Positions 20,025 through 28,571 are shown, counted from the stretch's first letter. The stretch: DNA of 64,000 nt from Comamonas sp. lk (GCF_900564145.1 NZ_UOOB01000002.1:496001-560000); one strand, 5' to 3'. Translations and numbers: made by a program. Notes: generated from the sequence alone by a model not told the origin.

Positions 20025-21122
20025 TCAGCGCTGAGCGACCGGTGTGGAAGCAGAGGACTTTGCCTGGCCCTTGGCGTCAAAGGCCACCCAGCGCTTTTCC
20101 AGTCCCTGCTGTTTGAGTGCGGTCTGGAGATAACGCGGCTCAAACCAGCCCTCCAAGGCCACCGGGCGGCGAATCAGTTTGAGCTTGGCAGCATCGCTGG
20201 AAACCGCCTTGTAGCGCGCCACGAGGAAATCATCGAGCAGCGGTGAGTTGCGCACGGCCAGCGATTGCCTGTCCAGCTCGGCCTCCCAGGAGGCCACAGG
20301 GGTTCCGCTGCGCGCCCAGATCTGGAACAGCTCGACCCGGTTCTTTTCATCCGACGACCAGTTCGCGGCACGGACGAATTGATCCACGACCTTCTGCACC
20401 TGCTCCGGGTGCTCTTTTTCGAAATCCTCGCGCACCAGCAGCGAGGCCTGGCGGGTCAGCGCAGGGTCTTGCCCTTGCGTGGAATAGATGACTTTGGCCA
20501 GGCCTTTGTCACGCACCTTGAACCACTCATAGCCGCCAAAAGCGGCATCCACGCCGCTGGATACCAGAGCCGCCTGAGAACTTCCGGTATCGAGATTGAC
20601 CACTTTCAGATCCCGCTCGGACAGCCCCACGCTGCCCAGCGCATTGATGGCGACCAGATGGCCGTTCGTGCCACGGAAGATGGAGACCTTGCGCCCCTTG
20701 AGATCCTCGATGCTCTTGAGATCCGACTGCGACGGAGCCACCACATACAGGTTGTTGCGCACCCCGCTGGCCAGCAGCAGCTTGGTTTTCAGTCCGTTGG
20801 CGCGGCCCACGATGGAGGGCAGATCGCCCTGGTAGGCAAAGTCGATCTGCTTGTTGGACAGCGCCTCATTCACTGCCGGCCCGGCACCTTTGAAGAACAG
20901 CCATTCCACGCGACTGCCCGAATCCTTGAAAGCCTCCTCAAGCCACTGGTTGGCACGCAACACACCACCCGGGGAGCCGCCCCAGGTGACGGGTTCGCCG
21001 CCACCGGCGGTAGCCACACCGATGCGGATGACCTGGGGCGGGGCCGCGTAGCTGATGGCGCCGTAAAGCAGACCAAACGCCAGCAAGGCGGTGCGCCGGG
21101 CGCGCGTGAAGGTGTGTGTCAT
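20025..21122 (-). CDS. Periplasmic receptor, SsuA/TauA-like (NMT1 family)
   Basis: A 365-aa exported binding protein. The signal peptide runs to about residue 28 (ending ISYAA-PPQ). The mature protein shows the sulfonate-receptor pattern: VEWLFFKGAGPAVNEALSNKQIDFAYQGDLPSI contains the GxGPAxNEAL and DFAxxGDLPS motifs. SIEDLKGRKVSIFRGTNGH is the conserved LKGKKV-type turn. The ATG at 21122 is chosen for the signal peptide; the frame is open to 21188. It heads the receptor-permease-permease-ATPase-monooxygenase order. Confidence 0.88.
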   Translation of the reverse strand: MTHTFTRARRTALLAFGLLYGAISYAAPPQVIRIGVATAGGGEPVTWGGSPGGVLRANQWLEEAFKDSGSRVEWLFFKGAGPAVNEALSNKQIDFAYQGDLPSIVGRANGLKTKLLLASGVRNNLYVVAPSQSDLKSIEDLKGRKVSIFRGTNGHLVAINALGSVGLSERDLKVVNLDTGSSQAALVSSGVDAAFGGYEWFKVRDKGLAKVIYSTQGQDPALTRQASLLVREDFEKEHPEQVQKVVDQFVRAANWSSDEKNRVELFQIWARSGTPVASWEAELDRQSLAVRNSPLLDDFLVARYKAVSSDAAKLKLIRRPVALEGWFEPRYLQTALKQQGLEKRWVAFDAKGQAKSSASTPVAQR

Positions 21123-21211
21123 ATGAATTCCTTGGGGCAAAAGAGTGCCCGGGCCGCACGCGCCATGCGTACGGCCTTCGGCGGGCAATGGGATAGAGCG
21201 CCGAAGCGCGT

Positions 21212-22720
21212 TCAGCGCTTGGCCAGCTTGTCTGCGATGGCTGTGCCGGCGAAGAATTCGGGGTTGGCCTCGGTATAGAAGCGATAAGGGTTTTCGAAGA
21301 CCAAAGCCCGGAAGTCATCGGCGGTGATCACACCTTGCTCCACCAGGTCCCAGCTCTCGGCCAGCGGCTCGGTCAGATCGGGAACATCCCAGTGCCCGAT
21401 ATCGGAGGACCAGATCGCATTGATTCGGGTCTCCAGCGGGTTCACCTTGGTGTTGAAGGCGGCGGCCACGGTTCGATCATCGGCTTCCGAACCGAAGTAA
21501 AACGGTTTGACCCAGCGGTCGCGGATATCAGCCACGCTCTCGATGCCCGCTGCCAGGAAGTCATCGAGCTCATCGCCTTGGGGATCCCTGCTATGCGGCA
21601 GCGCCGATGTACCCAGGCTGTCGCGCAGCAGCGTCTGCGGGTTCACAGGCTTGCCCTTGGTCAGATCCGCACCGTACTGCTCGAACAGAGCGGCCAGCAA
21701 CTCGATGTCGGCCTCGGCCGGGTTGTAGTTCTGCACCGCATGGCGGTTGCGCTTTTCGAAGCGGTCCACCAGATGGGTGAACACATGCGAACCCCAATCT
21801 GCACCGCCTTCGAGCAAGGCCACGCGCAGCCCCGGGAAGCGCCGGGTCACGCCGCCAAAGAACAGCGCCTTGGCAAAAGCCTGCGAACCATCGGCAAAGT
21901 GACCGATGTGATTGAACATGTAGTTGCTGATCGACTGCCGACCCGTCCAGCCCTGGCTGCCATAGTGCGTGGTCACGGGCACGCCCAACTCAACCACCTT
22001 GGCCCAGAAGGGGTCGTAGTCATAAGGGCTGTCTATGCCGTAAAAGTCGGTATAGCTGGCATGACGGGCCACCTCCGGATGCTCTGCCTTGGGATATTTG
22101 GCCGCAATGGCGGCAATCGGCCTGCGCACGCCACCGGCGATATTGATGACCTTGAGCCCCAGGGTCTTGACCGCAAACTCCAGTTCCTCAATACCTTCCT
22201 GGGGCGTATTCAAGGGAATCCCCGCCACAGGCGTCAGCCGGTGCGCATGCTTGCGGTAGAGGTCGGCATGAAAGTGGTTGATGGCCCGGTGCAAAGGCTG
22301 GCGAAACTCATCACCGGCAGCGGCCGGTGCCAGCACATCGTTGGGAAACAGCACCGAATAGTCAGCACCCTGTTCCTGCAGTCGCTCCGCCAACAGATCG
22401 GGCAAAGTATAGGTCGCCAGATCCAGCGTGTTGCGCGTGACCCGTGCCCACCAGGGCGAACGCAGGGTGCGATGGTGCTGGCGCTCCTCAGGCGTCTGCT
22501 GGTACCAGTCCTTGCCTGCGGCAGAGCGCGTGGCAAAGCGTCCACCCAGCGCCTTTCTCAGGGCATCCACCAGCGCAGAACCGCCGTAATGCTGCACGTA
22601 ATCCTCCAGCGCGGGCGTGTAGTCATTGACATGCACGTCGGTGTCGACCACGGGGTAATCCAGCCGCGATTTCACGGCAACGGAGCGTGAGGATTCTTTG
22701 TTTGGAAGTCGGTTCGTCAT
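21212..22720 (-). CDS. COG2159 amidohydrolase (ACMSD-like metal-dependent hydrolase or decarboxylase)
   Basis: A 502-aa TIM-barrel amidohydrolase of the ACMSD/gamma-resorcylate decarboxylase superfamily. VVDTDVHVNDY supplies the first metal-binding D-x-H pair. TTHYGSQGW and NHIGHFADG carry further histidines, and WSSDIGHWDVPD holds the late aspartate. Such enzymes do non-oxidative decarboxylation or C-C/C-N hydrolysis. The start at 22720 has AAGGAAAA upstream. It is the promoter-proximal gene of the organosulfur-type cluster, and its presence suggests the monooxygenase product is hydrolysed further. At 502 aa it is longer than the usual about 330 aa. Confidence 0.82.
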   Translation of the reverse strand: MTNRLPNKESSRSVAVKSRLDYPVVDTDVHVNDYTPALEDYVQHYGGSALVDALRKALGGRFATRSAAGKDWYQQTPEERQHHRTLRSPWWARVTRNTLDLATYTLPDLLAERLQEQGADYSVLFPNDVLAPAAAGDEFRQPLHRAINHFHADLYRKHAHRLTPVAGIPLNTPQEGIEELEFAVKTLGLKVINIAGGVRRPIAAIAAKYPKAEHPEVARHASYTDFYGIDSPYDYDPFWAKVVELGVPVTTHYGSQGWTGRQSISNYMFNHIGHFADGSQAFAKALFFGGVTRRFPGLRVALLEGGADWGSHVFTHLVDRFEKRNRHAVQNYNPAEADIELLAALFEQYGADLTKGKPVNPQTLLRDSLGTSALPHSRDPQGDELDDFLAAGIESVADIRDRWVKPFYFGSEADDRTVAAAFNTKVNPLETRINAIWSSDIGHWDVPDLTEPLAESWDLVEQGVITADDFRALVFENPYRFYTEANPEFFAGTAIADKLAKR

Positions 22721-22777
22721 GACTGTTTTCCTTCGTGGACTCGTGCAGCCAGAGTACGAAATCACGAGAGAAAACAG

Positions 22778-22807
22778 AACGAATAAAAAATGCGTTTCTT
22801 ATTCGTT
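22778..22807. promoter_or_regulatory. 30-bp perfect-armed palindrome, likely operator
   Basis: AACGAATAA (22778-22786) and TTATTCGTT (22799-22807) are perfect 9-bp inverted arms around a 12-bp A/T-rich spacer. The centre lies about 72 bp upstream of the amidohydrolase ATG. The 348-bp gap 22721-23068 holds no gene I can support; apart from this dyad I see only AT-rich sequence. A binding site for the cluster's regulator is inferred. The regulator gene is not in the window. Confidence 0.6.
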
Positions 22808-23068
22808 ATTTAGCTTAGATGTTTGCGTCATTCCTCCATGCCAGCAAACATATGCAGGCCTGAAAACCAGCGCCAAAAGAAATGCCAGGCGAGCAGCCTG
22901 GCTGGTCTGGCATATGTGAGCTGGCGCAACTTCAGCCTGGGTGAATGCCGTGCATCGGCTTGACATTAAGCTATTAAAACGAGAGCTTACTGCGTTTTAT
23001 CTTTATCGATTTCAGATGAATTCATCTTTGAAACCCAAACAACAAAAGCGCCAGCCGCTCTGTTTTTT

Positions 23069-23806
23069 CTAGCTCACAGCGCCTTCAGGCCACCAGCCGT
23101 CGGCCCGCTTTTCCATGCGTGGGCAGTCGTAGGCAGCGACCACTGGAATGGCACTGCCATCGGCACGCATCAGTTTTTGCTGCCACTGCACACCCTGGCG
23201 CATGGCCACGGCAATGGCGGCTACCTCGGCGCCGCAGCGCTCCAGCAGCTTGATCCCAGAGACCATGGTGGTGCCGCTGCTGACCGCGTCATCGACCACC
23301 AGCACGCGCTTGCCCGTGAGCAGCGGCAGCTGGTTGGGGTCCACATACAGCAGCTTGCCCTTGCCCGGCGTGGTGATGGAGCTGACGGGCTCGGCCAGCT
23401 CATCGCGATACCAGTATTTGCGCGAATAGCCCAGCGGCACATAGCGGCTGTGGCCCAGCTGCTTGGCCACCAGCGGCGCAAAGGCCAGACCCAGCGTGGG
23501 CAGGCCTACGACCACATCAAAAGCGTGTGCACTGGCCGCATCCGCCATATGCAGCGCCAGTTGCTCGACCACGTCGATCGACGCCTGGTTGGCGATCAGC
23601 GAGGCCACGCAACGATCCGGGCTGGAAGGCATGCCGCGCAGCGGCAGCAGCAGATAGCGGCCGTCGGGCAGCAGGGCCGGATAGCTGCGGGCATAAGGCG
23701 GCAGCAGCGACTGGGCCAGCTCGGCTTCGGTCACCGTGGTTTGCCAGTAGTCGGTGGTGGCGTCAAAGCCGGGCAGATGCTGGCCTGTCAAATCAATGGG
23801 ATGCAT
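23069..23806 (-). CDS. Type I phosphoribosyltransferase-fold protein
   Basis: A 245-aa protein with the PRPP-binding signature VLVVDDAVSSGTTM near residue 170, preceded by VVVGLPTLGLAFAPLVAKQLG. These show a type I PRTase fold, as in purine, pyrimidine or orotate phosphoribosyltransferases. The N-terminal 80 residues (TDYWQTTVTEAEL, LLPDGRYLLLPLRG) are not those of the standard enzymes, so the substrate is open. It sits 8 bp downstream of the M20 amidohydrolase gene on the same strand and may be co-transcribed with it. Confidence 0.78.
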   Translation of the reverse strand: MHPIDLTGQHLPGFDATTDYWQTTVTEAELAQSLLPPYARSYPALLPDGRYLLLPLRGMPSSPDRCVASLIANQASIDVVEQLALHMADAASAHAFDVVVGLPTLGLAFAPLVAKQLGHSRYVPLGYSRKYWYRDELAEPVSSITTPGKGKLLYVDPNQLPLLTGKRVLVVDDAVSSGTTMVSGIKLLERCGAEVAAIAVAMRQGVQWQQKLMRADGSAIPVVAAYDCPRMEKRADGWWPEGAVS

Positions 23807-23814
23807 ACAAAAAC

Positions 23815-25044
23815 TCAGTCGCGACGCAGATAGGCTTCAGCCAGCTTGACCCAGTAGGAGGCAGTCACCGGCAGCAGGTTGTCGTTGAAGTCATAGGCTG
23901 CGTTGTGCACCATGCAGCCGCCCTCTCCCATGCCATTGCCGACAATGAAGTAATTGCCGGGCACGGCGTTGAGCATGATGGCAAAGTCATCGCTGGCCTG
24001 CAGCGGCTGCAGATTCGGGATCAGCCAGGCATCGCCCAGAAACTCACGCGCCACGCCCACTGCAAAATCCGTAGCGGCCGCATCATTCATGACGGGCGGG
24101 TAACGCCATTTGTATTCCACCTCGGCGGTAGCGCGATGTACGGCGGCCTGGGCGTGGGCCATGGCGGTGATGCGTTCACGCAGCAGTTCGCGCACGCCGG
24201 GATCGCGGGCGCGGATGGTGATGCGCAGCTCGCAGGTTTCGGGAATCACATTGGGCGCATCGCCGGCATGGATGGCTCCGATGCTGACCACGGCCATGTC
24301 ATTGGGGTCGATCTCGCGCGAGCGTATGGTTTGCAGCGCCAGCACCAGATGCGAGGCCACCACAATCGGGTCCACCGCCACATGGGGCATGGCACCGTGG
24401 CCGCCTTTGCCGCGAATGGTGATGATGGCCGTGTCCGAGCTGGAATACATCACGCCAGCGCGAAAACCGAACTGGCCCGCAGGGTAACCGGGCTCGTTGT
24501 GAAAAGCGTAGAGCGCGTCGCAGGGGAAGAGATCAAACAGGCCTTGATCGACCATCTTCTGAGCGCCGCCATGGCCTTCTTCGGCGGGCTGAAAAATCAG
24601 ATTCAGCGTGCCATTGAGCTGGTCCTTGTGCCGCGCCAGCACCTGGGCGGCCGCCAGCAGCGTGGCCGTGTGGCCGTCATGGCCGCAGGCGTGCATCTTG
24701 CCCTCATGCCGGCTGGCATAGGGCAGGCCGGTGGTCTCGCGGATAGGCAGCGCATCCATGTCGGCGCGCAGGCCCAGGCGCTTGCCTGAGGATTGACCAT
24801 TCGCATGATCGCCGCAGCACAGCGTGCCGACCACGCCGGTATCGCCCAAGCCGCGATGCACCTCGTAGCCCCATTCAGCCAGCTTGGCGGCCACGATGTC
24901 GCCCGTTCGGTGCTCCTCATAGGCCAGCTCGGGGTGGGCGTGCAGATCGTGGCGCAGGGCCAGCATGACAGGCGCAATGGCCGCCACCTCGGGCAAGACC
25001 GGCGGGTGGATTTCGGCGTGAACCAGGTTGAGCGGTGCAGTCAT
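23815..25044 (-). CDS. M20 family amidohydrolase (hippurate hydrolase/IAA-amino acid hydrolase-like)
   Basis: A 409-aa cytosolic metallo-amidohydrolase. RHDLHAHPELAYEE opens the family. HACGHDGHTATLL supplies metal ligands (Cys/His type) and EEGHGGA the catalytic Glu pair. GKGGHGAMPH marks the dimerisation domain. There is no signal peptide. Relatives remove acyl or benzoyl groups from amino acids. It lies 3 bp from a Bug receptor gene, so uptake of an N-acylated or carboxylated amide followed by hydrolysis is a reasonable inference. Confidence 0.9.
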   Translation of the reverse strand: MTAPLNLVHAEIHPPVLPEVAAIAPVMLALRHDLHAHPELAYEEHRTGDIVAAKLAEWGYEVHRGLGDTGVVGTLCCGDHANGQSSGKRLGLRADMDALPIRETTGLPYASRHEGKMHACGHDGHTATLLAAAQVLARHKDQLNGTLNLIFQPAEEGHGGAQKMVDQGLFDLFPCDALYAFHNEPGYPAGQFGFRAGVMYSSSDTAIITIRGKGGHGAMPHVAVDPIVVASHLVLALQTIRSREIDPNDMAVVSIGAIHAGDAPNVIPETCELRITIRARDPGVRELLRERITAMAHAQAAVHRATAEVEYKWRYPPVMNDAAATDFAVGVAREFLGDAWLIPNLQPLQASDDFAIMLNAVPGNYFIVGNGMGEGGCMVHNAAYDFNDNLLPVTASYWVKLAEAYLRRD

Positions 25045-25047
25045 GGC

Positions 25048-26043
25048 TTATTCCGCCTGGATATGTGCAGACTTGACGATCTGGGCATAGCCCTGCTTTT
25101 CTTTTTGCAGAAACTGGGCAAAGCTGGCCGGCGTGCCAGAACCCGGCGTGGCGCCGCCGTCTTCCAGGCGCTTTCTCACTTCGGGCAGCCTGAGCACGGC
25201 ATCCAGCTCGGAGGCCAGACGCGTCACCACCGCTGGCGGCGTCTTGCTCGGGGCAAACAGTCCGGTCCAGGTATTGAGGTCAAAGCCTTTGAGCTCGGGG
25301 GTCTCGCCAAACGTGGGCACCTGGGGAATGGCCTCTATGCGCTTGGCCGAGGTCACGCCCAGGCCTTCCAGCTTTTTCTGCTGGATCATGGGGGTGGCGC
25401 TGGTGGTCACCAGCATGCCCACGTCAACCTGGCCGCCCATCACATCGCTGGTGATCTGGGCGCCGCCACGGTAGGGCACGTGCACCAGCTTGACCTTGGC
25501 GTGCTCCTGCAGCATTTCCATGGACAGATGCAGCATGGTGCCCACACCCGAGGTGGCATAGGTCAGGCTGCCGGGCTTGGAGCGGGCCAGAGCAATCAGC
25601 TCGCTCAGATTGTGCGCGGGCAGACCCGGACGGGCCACGGCCACCACGGGGGCGATGGTGACCAGCCCCACGGGAATCAGATCTCGCTCGGCGTCATACC
25701 TCACGGCGGAATTCACCAGTTGGGCAATGCTGATGGGGCCGTCAAAACCCATAAGCAAGGTGTAGCCGTCGGCCGGTGATTTCACGGCCTTGCTCACACC
25801 CAGCACACCGCCGGCACCAGGCACGTTGTCGACCACCACGGCTTGCTTGAGTCGCTCACCCAGCTTCTGGCCGATCAGACGGGCCGTGGTGTCCACATTG
25901 CCACCGGCGCTGAAGGGCACGATCAGGGTGATGGGCTTGGAGGCCGGCCATGCATCTGGAGCAGCCAGGGCGACAGGAGCGGACAGGGTGGCGGCCACCA
26001 TCAAGGCGGAGCTGGCGACAAAAGTGCGACGTGAAGTGAGCAT
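25048..26043 (-). CDS. Bug-family tricarboxylate-type receptor with Tat-like signal
   Basis: A 331-aa periplasmic receptor. The N-terminus TSRRTFVASSALM fits a twin-arginine signal (S-R-R-x-F-V), unlike the Sec-type receptor at 2469. The mature start KPITLIVPFSAGGNVDTTAR is the Bug hallmark, followed by VVDNVPGAGG. The ATG at 26043 is chosen for the signal peptide; the open frame upstream to 26229 is not supported. No TctA/TctB genes are present. It is coupled to the downstream M20 amidohydrolase by a 3-bp gap. Confidence 0.9.
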   Translation of the reverse strand: MLTSRRTFVASSALMVAATLSAPVALAAPDAWPASKPITLIVPFSAGGNVDTTARLIGQKLGERLKQAVVVDNVPGAGGVLGVSKAVKSPADGYTLLMGFDGPISIAQLVNSAVRYDAERDLIPVGLVTIAPVVAVARPGLPAHNLSELIALARSKPGSLTYATSGVGTMLHLSMEMLQEHAKVKLVHVPYRGGAQITSDVMGGQVDVGMLVTTSATPMIQQKKLEGLGVTSAKRIEAIPQVPTFGETPELKGFDLNTWTGLFAPSKTPPAVVTRLASELDAVLRLPEVRKRLEDGGATPGSGTPASFAQFLQKEKQGYAQIVKSAHIQAE

Positions 26044-26234
26044 GGGCTGGCAGCGTGATAGCGGAGTCGGAGACGAAGGTGCAAGCGTCACAGTGCGCAC
26101 CATCGCTATGGTGCCTCTGCAGCTTGCAGCTGAATGCACAGCCGGGAAGACAGTCCACTGCGTATTGCAGCGATCTCCCGGCCTATGGGCCTGGCTGCGA
26201 TTATCCCAGCGCACCGAACCGCAATACATAAAAG

Positions 26235-26257
26235 GAACTACTTAGCAAGCGTAGTTC
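26235..26257. promoter_or_regulatory. Inverted repeat between divergent genes, likely operator
   Basis: GAACTAC (26235-26241) and GTAGTTC (26251-26257) form perfect 7-bp arms with a 9-bp spacer. The site lies in the 296-bp gap between the Bug receptor gene and the ether-lipid fusion gene, which are divergent, 82 bp from the latter's start. I see no gene in the gap. Confidence 0.5.
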
Positions 26258-26339
26258 ACCTTAGACAAATGGGTCAGTCTTTGGCATTGGGGAATATGCG
26301 GGGCGGGCGCGGTATGGCGACTGATGAGAATCAACAGCC

Positions 26340-28145
26340 ATGCTCACACCCAGTCAAGTCATTGTTCTCGCCACACCGGTGTTCTTCGGGCTGATCGCCA
26401 TCGAATGGTGGATCAGCCTGCGACGTGGGCGCAATGCCTATGCCCTGGCCGATGCCATCAGCTCGCTCAACCTGGGCGTGCTGAGCCAGACCAGCGCCGT
26501 CTTCACCAAGCTGCTGACTCTGGGCATTTACACCGCCATCGCCAGCCATGCGGCCCTGTGGATCAATGATGCCTTCTGGCTGAGTCTGCCCGGCTGGCTG
26601 CTGGCTCTGGTGTTCTACGATTTTTGCTATTACTGGCTGCACCGCATGGGCCATGAGGTCGGCGCGCTCTGGGCGGCACACGCCGTGCACCACCAGAGCC
26701 AGGCCTACAACCTCTCCACCGCCCTGCGCCAGACCAGCTCCGGCGCCCTGCTGGGCTGGATTTTCTATCTGCCCATGGCACTGGCCGGCGTGCCGCCTCT
26801 GGTGTTTGCCGTGGTCGGCCTCATCGATCTGCTCTACCAATTCTGGGTGCATACCGAGCAGGTCAAAAAGCTGGGCTGGTTTGACCGCTGGTTCTGCTCA
26901 CCCAGCAATCACCGCGTGCACCATGCCGTCAACGACCGATATCTGGACCGAAACTACGGCGGCATCTTCATCTTCTGGGACCGGCTGTTTGGCACTTTCA
27001 AGGCAGAAGACGAGCGCGAGCCCTGCGTCTACGGCACGCGCGGTCTGCTCAACAGCTGGGACCCGCTGTGGGCCAATACCACCGTGTACCGCCAGCTGGC
27101 CCATGACAGCTGGCACGCAAGAAACTGGGCGGACAAGCTCCGGATCTGGCTCAAGCCGCCGGGCTGGCGGCCGGCCGATGTAGCTCAGCGCTTTCCCAAG
27201 CCGGCCTTTGATCTGGACGCCCACCGCACACTCTTCGCTCCCGCCATGAGCCAACGGCTGCGCTGGTTTGCCAGCCTGCAGTTTGTCGTCCTGGTGGCCG
27301 GCACCTCGTTTTTTCTCTGGAATGCGGACCAGTCGCCACTGGCCAACAATCTGATCTGGTTTGGCGTGCTGCTGACCAGCCAGTGGGCGCTTGGCGCCGT
27401 CATGCAGGCACGCATAGGCGCATGGATGGCGTTGATGCTGCAATCGGGCGCTCTGGCCACCGCCACGGCAGCCCTGGGCTGGCAGGAATGGCACTGGCTG
27501 TTCAAACCGGCGACCATGGTTTTTACTATTTTTTATGTAGCTACATACGCTGAATTCGAAAAGGGAACAGCACAAAAACATTCCAAATCTGCAAAGCACT
27601 GGCTGCTGGCAGCACTGGCGCTCTCCATGCTGGGCGATGTCTTTCTGATGCTGGATGGGCTGTTCATTCCGGGGCTGGTGAGCTTTTTACTTGCCCATCT
27701 TTGCTACATCGCCTTGTTCAAGCAAAACGCCCCATGGTTTGCCAACCGCAGGGCGATGGTTTTGATTGGACTCATCGCCCTGACCATGTACGGCTATCTA
27801 TGGCAAGGCGGCCTGCCCGCCGAACTGCGCATTCCCGTGCTGGCCTATGTCGGCGTGATAGCCACCATGGCAGCCCAGGCCTGGGGCTGCTACCGGGTGC
27901 AGCCAAATCGCGGCACTTTGCTGGTCGCCCTGGGAGCCAGTTTTTTCATGCTCAGCGACTCGATTCTGGCCATCAACCGCTTTGTGCAGCCCCTGCCCTG
28001 GTCTGCCATCTGGGTGCTCAGCAGCTACTACCTGGCTCAGGCTTTGATTGTGCAAGGCAGCTTGAAAAGGCGCGACTCGACCTCATCCAGTGAAGAAGCG
28101 GGCAGCATATCGACGGGCATGGCATCCCCCTCGGGTTTGACCTGA
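26340..28145 (+). CDS. Fusion: alkylglycerol monooxygenase-like sterol desaturase domain + YhhN lysoplasmalogenase domain
   Basis: A 601-aa polytopic membrane protein. Residues 1-about 385 follow the vertebrate alkylglycerol monooxygenase (AGMO/TMEM195) layout. It has the diiron eight-histidine set H101/H105 (HRMGH), H114/H117/H118 (HAVHH), H171 (YQFWVHTE) and H191/H194/H195 (HRVHH), plus the AGMO-like segments YNLSTALRQ and RNYGGIFIFWDRLFGTF. Residues about 387-575 match YhhN/TMEM86 lysoplasmalogenase, with KPATMVFTIF, LGDVFLML (431-438), FLLAHLCY and SFFMLSDSILAINRF. AGMO splits the O-alkyl ether bond of glycerol lipids using a reduced pterin; YhhN proteins hydrolyse the vinyl ether of lysoplasmalogens. 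Both act in membranes. A dual ether-lipid-degrading role is inferred. Codons near the junction (27520-27600) are AT-richer than elsewhere. Confidence 0.85.
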   Translation: MLTPSQVIVLATPVFFGLIAIEWWISLRRGRNAYALADAISSLNLGVLSQTSAVFTKLLTLGIYTAIASHAALWINDAFWLSLPGWLLALVFYDFCYYWLHRMGHEVGALWAAHAVHHQSQAYNLSTALRQTSSGALLGWIFYLPMALAGVPPLVFAVVGLIDLLYQFWVHTEQVKKLGWFDRWFCSPSNHRVHHAVNDRYLDRNYGGIFIFWDRLFGTFKAEDEREPCVYGTRGLLNSWDPLWANTTVYRQLAHDSWHARNWADKLRIWLKPPGWRPADVAQRFPKPAFDLDAHRTLFAPAMSQRLRWFASLQFVVLVAGTSFFLWNADQSPLANNLIWFGVLLTSQWALGAVMQARIGAWMALMLQSGALATATAALGWQEWHWLFKPATMVFTIFYVATYAEFEKGTAQKHSKSAKHWLLAALALSMLGDVFLMLDGLFIPGLVSFLLAHLCYIALFKQNAPWFANRRAMVLIGLIALTMYGYLWQGGLPAELRIPVLAYVGVIATMAAQAWGCYRVQPNRGTLLVALGASFFMLSDSILAINRFVQPLPWSAIWVLSSYYLAQALIVQGSLKRRDSTSSSEEAGSISTGMASPSGLT

Positions 28146-28166
28146 TACCGGTAGCGAGGCGATAAT
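28137..28166 (+). promoter_or_regulatory. Predicted sigma70 promoter of the magnesium operon
   Basis: TTGACC (28137-28142) and GATAAT (28161-28166) are separated by 18 bp. The -35 element lies in the last codons of the fusion gene. Expected transcription starts near 28173, 20-25 bases ahead of the first leader ORF. No terminator separates the fusion gene from this promoter, so readthrough is also possible. Confidence 0.55.
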
Positions 28167-28195
28167 TAGCGCTTCGCAATTCAAGGAGTCCCTAC

Positions 28196-28261
28196 GTGGA
28201 CAGTGCCAGTTCAACCAGTGATTTAACGCAAGCCGCAATGGCTGCGCTGCTGGCCGTCTGA
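28196..28261 (+). CDS. Candidate 21-codon leader ORF (GTG start)
   Basis: A short ORF translating to about 21 residues, rich in Ser, Thr and Ala and ending MAALLAV. A perfect AAGGAG (28183-28188) lies 7 bases before the GTG, far better than chance surroundings. It is the first ORF behind the predicted promoter of the mgtA-mgtC operon. Its stop is followed at once by a small hairpin (CTCCC/GGGAG, about 28266-28282). A regulatory uORF is suggested; there is no homology to name it. Confidence 0.4.
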   Translation: MDSASSTSDLTQAAMAALLAV

Positions 28262-28571
28262 CAGACTCCCCCGGACCGGGAGCCTGCACCGGCAGCCCCG
28301 CTCCCTTGCCCTGCGATTTTTCGCAAATCCCCTGTTTTTCTCCACAGAGATGCCTGCGCCTTGCTGCGCAGAATTGCCATCGCTGCGGCAGCCATGGTGT
28401 GCTCCTCGCATCTGAAGCGCACAGAAAAACCGATGCGGCTTTGCCATTTCACTGAGATTTTTAGCGCCGATGTCTGAGCCTCGCCTTGTTGTGCGTGGAA
28501 CACGACCGCGCTGAAACGTTTGCGCTGCATTGCCATTGGGTCACTCCCCCAGCCTCAGCCAGGAGAACGCC
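28262..28571 (+). promoter_or_regulatory. Structured leader of the magnesium operon, no gene seen
   Basis: This 310-nt stretch between two short ORFs contains no ORF I can support. It has several stems, including CTCCC/GGGAG near 28266-28282 and CTGCGC against GCGCAG with a 6-nt loop (about 28351-28368). I do not recognise the M-box or another named riboswitch. Its position in front of mgtA makes a Mg2+-responsive RNA plausible but unproven. Confidence 0.4.

Noticed and set aside
28192..28536. Leftward 114-aa open frame opposite the leader
   Set aside because: Arg/Ala-rich shadow without ribosome site or domain, antisense to the more convincing leader ORFs.
28262..28571. M-box or other named Mg2+ riboswitch
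   Set aside because: I could not match the conserved M-box segments; only generic hairpins are visible.
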